Source of the DNA: Schlesneria sp.
GTDB lineage: Bacteria; Planctomycetota; Planctomycetia; Planctomycetales; Planctomycetaceae
DNA: 6,305 bases
Direction of reading: 5' to 3'
Assembly: GCA_025353525.1 (NCBI GenBank)
Contig: JANXOO010001165.1
Location: 1 to 6,305, forward strand
Shown: piece by piece, positions 1 through 4,831 of the stretch
How the letters are laid out: each line of letters begins with the position of its first letter
Position numbering within the stretch: position 1 is the stretch's first letter
Made by a program: the position numbers and the translations under genes
The notes under the pieces: model-generated
Databases searched by the model: none
The model's input: only the letters and a program-made list of their open reading frames with translations
What the model was told of the DNA's origin: nothing

Positions 1-5
1 GGTCG

Positions 6-113
6 GAAAAACGGGGACACGCACCAGGACGACCTGGAGCCTGTCCCCACTCGGTTTGAAAAACGGGGACATGCACCAGGACGACCCGGAGCCAGTCCCC
101 GTTTTTCAAACTG
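6..113. repeat. Tandem pair of 43-bp REP-like palindromic units
   Basis: Two copies of a 43-bp unit lie at 6-48 and 58-100, differing at three positions (40/43 identical, period 52 bp). Each starts with GAAAAACGGGGACA and ends in GTCCCC. In copy 1, GGGGACA (13-19) pairs with TGTCCCC (42-48), with an inner CCAGG/CCTGG stem. In copy 2, 54-70 and 95-111 form a perfect 17-bp stem, extended by a G-U pair and a G-C pair, around a 24-nt loop. Units with a GGGGACA-GCACC core are, from memory, common between genes in planctomycetes and some other phyla, where such REP-like units can be mobilised by Y1 (RAYT/IS200-like) transposases. No transposase is present here. Confidence 0.85.
54..111 (-). terminator. 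Possible terminator of ppa formed by the second repeat unit
   Basis: The ppa transcript, read on the minus strand, meets a 17-bp perfect stem about 26 nt after its stop codon. The 3' arm of the stem ends in CCCCGTTTTTC, which gives a short U tract. The element is symmetrical, so it could act in both directions. The 24-nt loop is long for a classical intrinsic terminator and the U tract is part of the stem, so the role is inferred. Confidence 0.4.
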
Positions 114-137
114 GTATTTCATTTCCTGCCGGGCGCC

Positions 138-680
138 TTAGCGAAAACCTCGCCGACGCGACAAGCTGTATCGTTCGAGAGCCTCAAGAATAATCGGGAA
201 TGATGTCTTGGCCTCGGTCAATTCGTCGACTTCAACCGCTTTTCCTTCCAGCGTCTTATAGTCCTGAAAGAAGCGGCGGATCATGGCGAGTTTATGAGTT
301 GGCAGTTCCGCTGCCTCATGAAATGAATTGTATTCAGGGTCGTGCACCGCGACTGCCAGCACTTTGTGGTCGCGTTTGCCACAGTCGACCATTGTCATCA
401 AACCAATAGCACGGGCTTCGACGAGTGTCAGCGGATCAACCGGTTCCTGACACAAGACGAGTACGTCGAGTGGATCGTCATCTTCGGCGAGTGTTTGTGG
501 AATGAACCCGTAGTTGGCAGGGTAGTAGACGGCAGAATGCAGCATACGATCCAGACGCAAGAGCCCCGTCGCTTTATCGAGTTCGTATTTTACGCTCGAT
601 CCTCGCGGGATTTCGATCACGGTCGTGAATTCGGACGGAAGATTTTCTCCCGGAGTGACATCGTGCCAGGCGTGCGTCAT
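138..680 (-). CDS. ppa: Inorganic pyrophosphatase (family I, soluble)
   Basis: Hydrolyses cytoplasmic pyrophosphate to two phosphates, pulling nucleic-acid, protein and lipid synthesis forward. The 180-residue protein is about the usual bacterial length. It carries the signature DDDPLDV (residues 67-73). The metal and substrate residues known from E. coli PPase align: E23, K31, E33, R45, Y53, D67, D69, D72, D99, D104, K106 and Y141-K142. It should therefore be an active Mg-dependent enzyme. I chose the ATG at 678-680 because GGGG (689-692) lies 8 nt upstream of it. An in-frame TTG at 684-686 would add two residues but is only 2 nt from that site. The C-terminus is basic (SRRRGFR). The gene stands alone: the next co-oriented gene upstream ends 525 bp away and REP-like repeats lie downstream. 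Nothing in the sequence suggests truncation. Confidence 0.97.
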   Translation of the reverse strand: MTHAWHDVTPGENLPSEFTTVIEIPRGSSVKYELDKATGLLRLDRMLHSAVYYPANYGFIPQTLAEDDDPLDVLVLCQEPVDPLTLVEARAIGLMTMVDCGKRDHKVLAVAVHDPEYNSFHEAAELPTHKLAMIRRFFQDYKTLEGKAVEVDELTEAKTSFPIILEALERYSLSRRRGFR

Positions 681-738
681 ACCCAATTCCCCGCAAACAG
701 GTTTGTGTGGTTTCTGAAAAATCCTGATCGACCTGTGA

Positions 739-763
739 ACCGGTCTGCCGGTCGAATTTCGAC
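739..763. promoter_or_regulatory. Two adjoining palindromes upstream of ppa
   Basis: ACCGG-TCTG-CCGGT (739-752) is followed at once by GTCGAA-T-TTCGAC (751-763), the two sharing GT. They lie 59-83 nt upstream of the ppa ATG, where a leader hairpin or a repressor site could sit. No regulator is identified and no convincing -35/-10 pair was found nearby, so a function is only a possibility. Confidence 0.25.
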
Positions 764-853
764 ACGATTTCAGACGACTTCATGAGGCCGATGCGCGAGC
801 AAGAGTGTAACAACCACGGGAAATGCTGCAAACCGAGCCCCTGAAACGGACAA

Positions 854-879
854 GATCCCGGGTCTTTTGACTCGGGATC
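854..879. other. 11-bp hairpin with TTTT loop between genes
   Basis: GATCCCGGGTC, a TTTT loop and GACTCGGGATC form an 11-bp stem with ten Watson-Crick pairs and one G-U/A-C position, depending on the strand. It lies in the gap between the Cys-rich gene and ppa, both on the minus strand. No U tract follows on either strand, so it is not a standard intrinsic terminator. It could be a transcript-stabilising or processing hairpin, or part of a dispersed repeat. Confidence 0.45.
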
Positions 880-908
880 GTGGGTTAAGGATTCGAATTC
901 GCAACGGA

Positions 909-1096
909 TTCACCACAGAGACACTGAGGCACAGAGAGAGCAGAAGAGGGAAATTTGTTACGCCGCAAAATGCCGGACGTGAATGAGGGAATGGGAAAAA
1001 ACGGCCTGATATTTTGAGTCCCGTTGCTTCCGTTCCCGGCCTGCTCGTTCTCTCTATTCTTCTTCTTTCTCTGTGCCTCTGCGTCTCTGTTGTGAA
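909..1096. repeat. Inverted-repeat intergenic element with 39-bp arms
   Basis: The left arm 909-947 (starting TTCACCACAGAGACAC) and the right arm 1058-1096 are inverted repeats, 34 of 39 positions identical, around a 110-bp centre. The 'CACCACAGAGACAC-GAGGCACAGAGA' sequence is recognisable as a widespread intergenic repeat in planctomycetes and several other phyla. Its chance translations (TTETQRHRERR on one strand, LCLCVSVVN on the other) are often mis-called as small proteins. It has the shape of a non-autonomous mobile element or a long transcript-end hairpin. No target-site duplication could be established by eye. Confidence 0.75.
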
Positions 1097-1172
1097 CGTC
1101 TTCTCTTCATTGGACAAAGGCCTCAAACCAGACCGCGCATGGTATCACTCGACATTGAAGACAGGGGCAAGC

Positions 1173-1195
1173 CAGAATTCTCACGTGGAATTCTG
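1173..1195 (-). terminator. Hairpin just after the Cys-rich gene, possible transcript end
   Basis: CAGAATTC (1173-1180) and GAATTCTG (1188-1195) form a perfect 8-bp stem with a 7-nt loop. It begins 10 nt past the stop codon of the minus-strand gene at 1206-1985. The position fits an mRNA 3' end, but no U tract follows, so it may be a stability hairpin rather than an intrinsic terminator. Confidence 0.35.
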
Positions 1196-1205
1196 CGGCC
1201 AAAGT

Positions 1206-1985
1206 TCATTTCTGATTTGATGGATTCCAGACTGCCTGACTTGTTTGCGATGGATTGTAGAATCGCTTTGCAGAATTGTTGACTGCGGGGGCTGGCGGTG
1301 GTGGCAGCGGTGCGACTGCAGGCTGGATCGTCGCGGTCACTTGCTGGATCGACTGTGGAACAGAAGAACTGTCCGACGAACCTGGGCCGGATACGATCTT
1401 GCCTGGCAGTCGCTGGAATTCTTCGTAAGACACCATGACAGTTTGTTTTGTGGCAGCAGGTGAATTCATAGCGCCATTTTTGTTTGGATCGTAATTTGTC
1501 TCCGAACCTCCGGCGGATGGAGCCGGAGCTCCGTTTCCTGAGGCCGGTGGCATCGGAGGTATCGTCGTGGGTTGTGAAGGAACATGGTTCTGATAGGTCG
1601 AAGCTGGTGAACCGGAAAAGGTGGCCGCTTGAGAGCATCCGCATCCGCTCGAAACCGGATTGGCGTTCATCGTTGGCGCACCGCAATTCCCTGCACAGCC
1701 ACCTCCGCAGTTCGAGGAACCGCATCCGGAATCGACGAACCCCCCGTAAGAATCACCGTCACAAACAGAATTGCAACTACAACGGGAGCCACCCGAAAAC
1801 GGCCAACGCAGCTTCGGAAATGAAAACTTCCCGCAGGATGAGCAGGATGAACACGACGAGTACTCCTGAGCACAAATCGCGTTACATGGATCGCAAGGGT
1901 TTGTCATGGCGCAATGGTTTGTGCAACAACAACCGACCATCGAAGTCGTGATCATCGACGCCAGGAAAAGTCGCAGCAGATTCAT
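1206..1985 (-). CDS. Cys-rich secreted protein, probable lipoprotein
   Basis: A 259-residue protein of unknown function. The ATG at 1983-1985 has AGGA (1993-1996) 7 nt upstream. Residues 1-18 look like a signal peptide: one Arg, then a hydrophobic stretch LFLASMITTSMVG followed by C19. MVGC is a loose lipobox, so lipid attachment at C19 is plausible but not certain. Residues 19-117 hold 19 cysteines, in clusters such as CCC (19-21), PCDPC (30-34), CSSCSSC (45-51), CSC (69-71) and CGC (115-117). None occur after 117. Residues 120-235 are rich in Pro, Ser, Ala and Gly, including PLPPPPAP. One conventional, probably folded patch, VSYEEFQRLPG, lies at 185-195. The design suggests a disulphide-rich or metal-binding head on a flexible tail in the periplasm or cell wall. 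Small Cys-rich, Pro-rich lipoproteins like this are typical of planctomycetes. It stands alone, with a hairpin after its stop. Confidence 0.85.
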   Translation of the reverse strand: MNLLRLFLASMITTSMVGCCCTNHCAMTNPCDPCNAICAQEYSSCSSCSSCGKFSFPKLRWPFSGGSRCSCNSVCDGDSYGGFVDSGCGSSNCGGGCAGNCGAPTMNANPVSSGCGCSQAATFSGSPASTYQNHVPSQPTTIPPMPPASGNGAPAPSAGGSETNYDPNKNGAMNSPAATKQTVMVSYEEFQRLPGKIVSGPGSSDSSSVPQSIQQVTATIQPAVAPLPPPPAPAVNNSAKRFYNPSQTSQAVWNPSNQK

Positions 1986-2372
1986 CAGAAATTCCTATCC
2001 TGAATACCAACGAAATCGAAGTACAGAGAACCCATCGGTACTTTCATCGACCGGCTGATATGTCAAACTTTAACGATTGCGATGACTTTTCCGGTTTTTT
2101 CGATTTTTCAGAACACTCCACAACCACTTAATTTCATTTGACTTATGAAAAACGACGTTTTTTTTCGCCGAAAAATCTATGAAAAAGACGAAAAACATGC
2201 GAACCTTTTGACGACATGATCGGTCTAAGAGGACATTGCGGAGGGAGCTGTTTCTCCTCTGCGTGCCATTCGTGGGGCGTGATCCACGAAATTCTCAGTA
2301 TTGCGGATTTTTCCGAACACAGAATTCCAAACTCGTTTCCCGGAGACTGCGGCCTTCGCAGGAGGTATCACG
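1986..2372. other. Non-coding region with phased A/T tracts, probably curved DNA
   Basis: No convincing gene is seen in these 387 bp between divergent genes. Runs of A or T lie at 2087-2090, 2095-2100, 2104-2108, 2148-2152, 2158-2165, 2171-2175, 2182-2186 and 2191-2195. Centre-to-centre spacing is mostly 9-12 bp, with a gap of about four turns in the middle, the pattern expected of intrinsically bent DNA. TATGAAAAA is directly repeated at 2144-2152 and 2178-2186. A perfect minus-strand TTGACA lies at 2061-2066 (plus-strand TGTCAA), facing the Cys-rich gene, but no good -10 follows. The region likely holds promoters for both flanking genes. Confidence 0.5.
2361..2366 (+). promoter_or_regulatory. 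Strong Shine-Dalgarno site for the ORF at 2373
   Basis: AGGAGG lies about 7 nt before the ATG at 2373. It is the best ribosome-binding site in the window and the main reason for believing translation starts there. Confidence 0.6.
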
Positions 2373-2705
2373 ATGCAAAATTTCAATCGCCATTCGAACG
2401 CAACGATCAACGCCAATGTCGCCATTCAAGGTGCCATGGTTGTCGGTAGCGCGAATGCACATCGTGCCGTACCTCCGTATCTACCATGCGATATGCGCCC
2501 GGTCTCGAAACGTCCCGGCACAATGCCTGGTTCCAGGATGTCCACGGCTTCAGAACGCTCGCAGCGTTGTCTGAGTCTGACATCACCGGAGCAAGGTTAT
2601 TTTGCCACCGGCCCCGCTGGAAATTCGTGGCGACTTGACAGTCAACACGAACAACTGCCAGCGATATTGTGGGCCACGCTCGTCCTCAGCCGCACCCGCG
2701 ACTGA
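2373..2705 (+). CDS. Hypothetical protein, 110 residues, possibly frameshifted
   Basis: I do not recognise this protein. The ATG at 2373 follows a near-consensus AGGAGG with ideal spacing, so initiation here is credible. The N-terminal part (MQNFNRHSNATINANVAIQGAMVVGSA) is Asn/Ala-rich with an alternating hydrophobic stretch at about residues 11-27. There is no clear signal peptide or membrane helix. From about residue 60 the sequence becomes Ser/Arg-rich and less protein-like. A second frame (+1 relative to this one) opens at 2581 and runs to 2913 with plausible codon use, so the annotated stop at 2703-2705 may come from a frameshift. The sigma factor gene starts 272 bp downstream on the same strand. 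It could also be a short real protein or a decaying gene. Existence of translation is moderately supported; function is unknown. Confidence 0.45.
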   Translation: MQNFNRHSNATINANVAIQGAMVVGSANAHRAVPPYLPCDMRPVSKRPGTMPGSRMSTASERSQRCLSLTSPEQGYFATGPAGNSWRLDSQHEQLPAILWATLVLSRTRD

Positions 2706-2913
2706 GTTCACAGGGCACGGGACATTTCTCATCCCGGATTCCATCAGGTCGCAAGGTCGTTCCGTCGGCGGACAGTTGTTTCCGCGTTTCGGTTCATCCT
2801 GCACATTTTTCGACCGTCGGTTCAGACTGAATCGCGTCGTCGCACACCGTGTTAATCACGCATGTCGACGGCACAGGCCTGAACGACGATTGATCCCTGA
2901 CGGAATTCGCTAA
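2581..2913 (+). pseudogene. Open frame overlapping the 2373 ORF, possible frameshifted 3' part
   Basis: This frame is open from just after a TGA at 2578-2580 to TAA at 2911-2913. It has no ATG and no ribosome-binding site; a TTG at 2602 is the only early start candidate. Its translation includes PLEIRGDLTVNTNNCQRYCG, then TGHGTFLIPD and VGGQLFPRFG, which reads more like a folded protein than the overlapping end of the ORF at 2373-2705. A single +1 shift anywhere in about 2581-2702 would join the two into a product of about 180 residues. It matches no family I can name. It may equally be a chance open frame, since its last third is very Arg-rich. Confidence 0.25.
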
Positions 2914-2977
2914 CACACCAACCACGCTGTTCGCGGTTTTATCGCCGTTTCGCGTGTTGAGGGAAAACGAGCGAATT

Positions 2978-3529
2978 ATGGAAACTGAAGAATTCTTGCC
3001 AATCGTTCTGAGGGCCCAGGCGGGATGCCGGGTTGCCTTCGGTGAACTCGTACGACAATTTGAAACGACGGTCTTCTCGATCGCTCTTCGCCGGTTGCGA
3101 AACCAGGCTGAAGCGGCAGAGTTGACTCAGGACGTATTTGTCCAGGTCATGCGAAAGCTGGATCAATTGCGTGAGCCCGAACGGTTTCCAGGCTGGTTGC
3201 GACGGATTACGGTCCGCCTGGCAATTAACCGGGCGGTTCGGCGACCTCACGTCACACCGCAGGATCCCGAGATCCTCGTCGCCATCAATTCCGAAACGCA
3301 AACTCCGCTGGAAGATTTGATGACGGGAGAACGAAAGGAGCAATTGTGGGGTGGCTTGAAGCGATTGCGAACGCTCGATCGACAGACACTTGTCGCCTTC
3401 TATTTTGAAGGCCAGTCATTGATCGAGATGAGCGATCAATTTGAAAGCCCGGTTGGAACCATCAAGCGGCGACTGCACACGGCCCGAATCCGCCTTCGGG
3501 AAGAACTGGCCCACTTGCAGCCGGTCTGA
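2978..3529 (+). CDS. RNA polymerase ECF-type sigma factor (sigma-70 family)
   Basis: An alternative sigma factor that binds core RNA polymerase and directs it to its own promoter set. The 183-residue length fits the two-domain ECF group. Sigma region 2 spans about 21-89: AELTQDVFVQV (47-57) is the core-binding helix of region 2.2, and FPGWLRRITVRLAINRAVRR (70-89) covers the -10 melting and recognition part. A linker (90-120) precedes region 4 (about 122-178), with the helix-turn-helix at 146-175 including SPVGTIKRRLHTARIRLRE. I took ATG 2978 as the start. An in-frame GTG at 2954 adds eight residues but lacks any ribosome-binding site; GAGGG at 2959-2963 is also rather far from 2978. No anti-sigma gene follows: a terminator closes the unit and the next gene is a small membrane protein 470 bp on. 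Control may be through distant genes. The regulon cannot be told. Confidence 0.93.
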   Translation: METEEFLPIVLRAQAGCRVAFGELVRQFETTVFSIALRRLRNQAEAAELTQDVFVQVMRKLDQLREPERFPGWLRRITVRLAINRAVRRPHVTPQDPEILVAINSETQTPLEDLMTGERKEQLWGGLKRLRTLDRQTLVAFYFEGQSLIEMSDQFESPVGTIKRRLHTARIRLREELAHLQPV

Positions 3530-3533
3530 TTCG

Positions 3534-3563
3534 CGGGAAATCAGTCGTCAGGCTGAATTCCCG
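3534..3563 (+). other. Hairpin directly after the sigma factor stop
   Basis: CGGGAAATCAG (3534-3544) pairs with CTGAATTCCCG (3553-3563) at 10 of 11 positions around an 8-nt loop, starting 4 nt after the stop codon. It has no U tract. TCAGTCGTC (3541-3549), spanning this stem and loop, is also a perfect complement of GACGACTGA (3589-3597), so two folds are mutually exclusive. Confidence 0.4.
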
Positions 3564-3626
3564 TCGATCGTCAATTGTCCGGTTATCCGACGACTGAAGG
3601 AATGCTCGAACAGAAGCGAACCTGTG

Positions 3627-3666
3627 AAGCGTGAGTGGCCCCGGAAGGCCTCTCACGCTTTTTTCG
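3627..3666 (+). terminator. Strong intrinsic terminator after the sigma factor gene
   Basis: AAGCGTGAG and CTCACGCTT form a perfect 9-bp stem. Inside it, after a T-T mismatch, GGCC pairs with GGCC around a CCGGAA loop, and a run of six T follows (3659-3664). This is a textbook Rho-independent terminator on the plus strand, about 100 bp after the sigma factor stop. The minus strand lacks a T run, so it acts in one direction. Confidence 0.9.
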
Positions 3667-3997
3667 TTGCGGCATTATGTCGTCAGGTCTGAAGCCGTCG
3701 ACTCTCATTTTCAGGAACCTGCAGAGCAGATCTGAAGTCGAGCAACTCTGATCAGTATTCGTCAGTGACTCCAGCTCTCATCAATCCGGTTCCGGCCACA
3801 AAAGTGGGCGTCTTTCGACCACCCTGGTGGCATAACAGGCGATATCGTCGTCGAAAACCAAACGGTTATTTACGTCAACAATATTTTGCCCCTCGTGGTG
3901 CGTCGTTTGCATTCAGGTTTCTGGTGACCACAGAACGGCGGTGCTTCTGTGCTCGACGACAAGTGCGCATCGCGTTAATCGAATGGAGTTTTCGACC
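3667..3997. other. Intergenic region without a recognisable gene
   Basis: About 330 bp between the terminator and the small membrane protein gene. A plus-strand open frame at 3765-4037 is Arg-rich, has no ribosome-binding site and overlaps the start of the next gene in another frame, so it is probably not real. A 7-bp inverted repeat CACAGAA/TTCTGTG (3929-3935 and 3945-3951) lies about 50 bp before the next start and could be a hairpin or operator. No clear promoter consensus was found. Confidence 0.4.
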
Positions 3998-4354
3998 ATG
4001 CTATCTACAAATTCGGCCGCAAAAGCACCTGAAGTAACGCGACATGTGGATGGGCGAGAATCCAATCGCCACGCAGCGGAGTTTAAAGATCGAAGTTATG
4101 ACAAAACTGTCGATGCCGATCCTCAGCCAGACTCCTGGAAAATATTGGCCGTAGGGACTGTCGTCCCGTTGGGAATGGCGGGGGCCGCTGCATTTGCAAG
4201 CTATGTCACCACCTACGAGCGGGTTGCGATCACCGCATGGATTGCTGTCGCGGTTGTGGGAAGTGCGTCGGTGATCGCCGCAGCATCAGTTTCACGACGA
4301 CGAGTCGTCATGATTGACAAATCGCAGCGGAACGACAACGCAAGCGGCAAATGA
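3998..4354 (+). CDS. Small membrane protein with two predicted TM helices
   Basis: I do not recognise the family. From ATG 3998 the product has 118 residues. GGAG (3985-3988) is 9 nt upstream, which favours this start over in-frame starts at 3941 or 3983. Residues 1-46 are polar and charged (many His, Arg, Asp, Glu), with no signal peptide. Two hydrophobic Ala/Val/Gly-rich segments follow at about 49-70 and 76-98, separated by a short loop TTYER. Residues 99-118 are basic, beginning with SRRR. The hairpin of two helices with a soluble N-terminal arm suggests both ends are cytoplasmic, given the basic tail. It lies downstream of the sigma factor but behind a strong terminator, so it is probably transcribed on its own. 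A link to the sigma factor, for example as a membrane partner, is only a guess because no anti-sigma motif is seen. Confidence 0.7.
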   Translation: MLSTNSAAKAPEVTRHVDGRESNRHAAEFKDRSYDKTVDADPQPDSWKILAVGTVVPLGMAGAAAFASYVTTYERVAITAWIAVAVVGSASVIAAASVSRRRVVMIDKSQRNDNASGK

Positions 4355-4492
4355 CCTTGTCATAAGCAAGACCTTTTTCAATCTGAACCCGATTTGTGAA
4401 TTCCCGAACGTTTGATGTCGGGTAGACCAGCAACACGACAAATTCGTTTTGACCGCCACGTCACATCGACCGTTTTTATTGGAACATATTTG

Positions 4493-4831
4493 ATGAACGC
4501 TACGGAATTGAATCGTTCACCGGGGATGGGAGCGATTCTCCAGGATCAGGGGGTCTCATTTCGTGTTTGGGCGCCCAACGCCGAATCGGTTTCAGTCGTT
4601 GGAAATTTCAACAACTGGGATGGCGGTGCGAACCGTATGGAGGCTGAAGCGAATGGTTACTGGTACGGCTATGCAGACAATGCGAAAGCAGGCGACGAGT
4701 ACCGGTTTCAGATTACGAACCACGACAAAGTGCTACTGAGAATTGTTCCGTATGCGCGAGAGGAAGCGGCTCAGAAATATCGGCGTCGCGGAAAATGTGC
4801 GCCTTTTCAAGCTTCCCTGGCGACTTCGTGA
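4493..4831 (+). CDS. CBM48 glycogen-binding domain protein, probably truncated GH13/branching-enzyme remnant
   Basis: Residues 12-88 match the N-terminal early-set (CBM48/isoamylase N) domain of alpha-glucan branching enzymes and related GH13 amylases: MGAILQDQGVSFRVWAPNAE (12-31), SVVGNFNNWDG (34-44), GYWYGY (55-60) and GDEYRFQI (67-74). RIVPYARE (83-90) corresponds to the RxDPYARE segment that normally leads into the catalytic barrel; the usual Asp is Val here. Homology then stops: residues 91-112 are an unrelated, basic tail, and the whole GH13 catalytic domain (usually several hundred residues more) is absent. ATG 4493 has GGAA 8 nt upstream. The last 25 bp overlap the convergent ABC exporter gene. 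The likely reading is a 5' fragment left by a deletion or insertion near 4762. Stand-alone CBM48 proteins of about 100 residues do exist, so a retained glycan-binding role is not excluded. Confidence 0.8.
   Translation: MNATELNRSPGMGAILQDQGVSFRVWAPNAESVSVVGNFNNWDGGANRMEAEANGYWYGYADNAKAGDEYRFQITNHDKVLLRIVPYAREEAAQKYRRRGKCAPFQASLATS

Noticed and set aside
6..100. Possible CRISPR repeats
   Set aside because: Only two units, adjacent with a 9-bp gap, each internally palindromic; no spacers of normal length and no cas genes.
684..686. TTG as the ppa start
   Set aside because: Only 2 nt from the GGGG ribosome-binding site, whereas the ATG at 678-680 has 8-nt spacing.
805..832. Minus-strand TTGCAG-16-TACACT promoter for ppa
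   Set aside because: Only 3/6 and 4/6 matches to the sigma-70 consensus; not distinguishable from chance.
770..1126. Minus-strand open frame of 118 codons
   Set aside because: Most of it reads through the inverted-repeat element (ETQRHRERRR, LCLSVSVVN), a well-known source of false proteins.
1123..1725. Minus-strand open frame of 200 codons
   Set aside because: Overlaps the Cys-rich gene in another frame on the same strand; Arg/Ser-rich, no ribosome-binding site and no recognisable domain.
2145..2219. 24-codon plus-strand ORF (MKNDVFFRRK...)
   Set aside because: No Shine-Dalgarno site and composition set by the A/T tracts; no support beyond an open frame.
3765..4037. Plus-strand open frame of 90 codons
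   Set aside because: Arg-rich, no ribosome-binding site, overlaps the better-supported gene at 3998.
4358..4378. Terminator after the small membrane protein gene
   Set aside because: Only a 4-bp CTTG/CAAG stem before five T; too weak to call.
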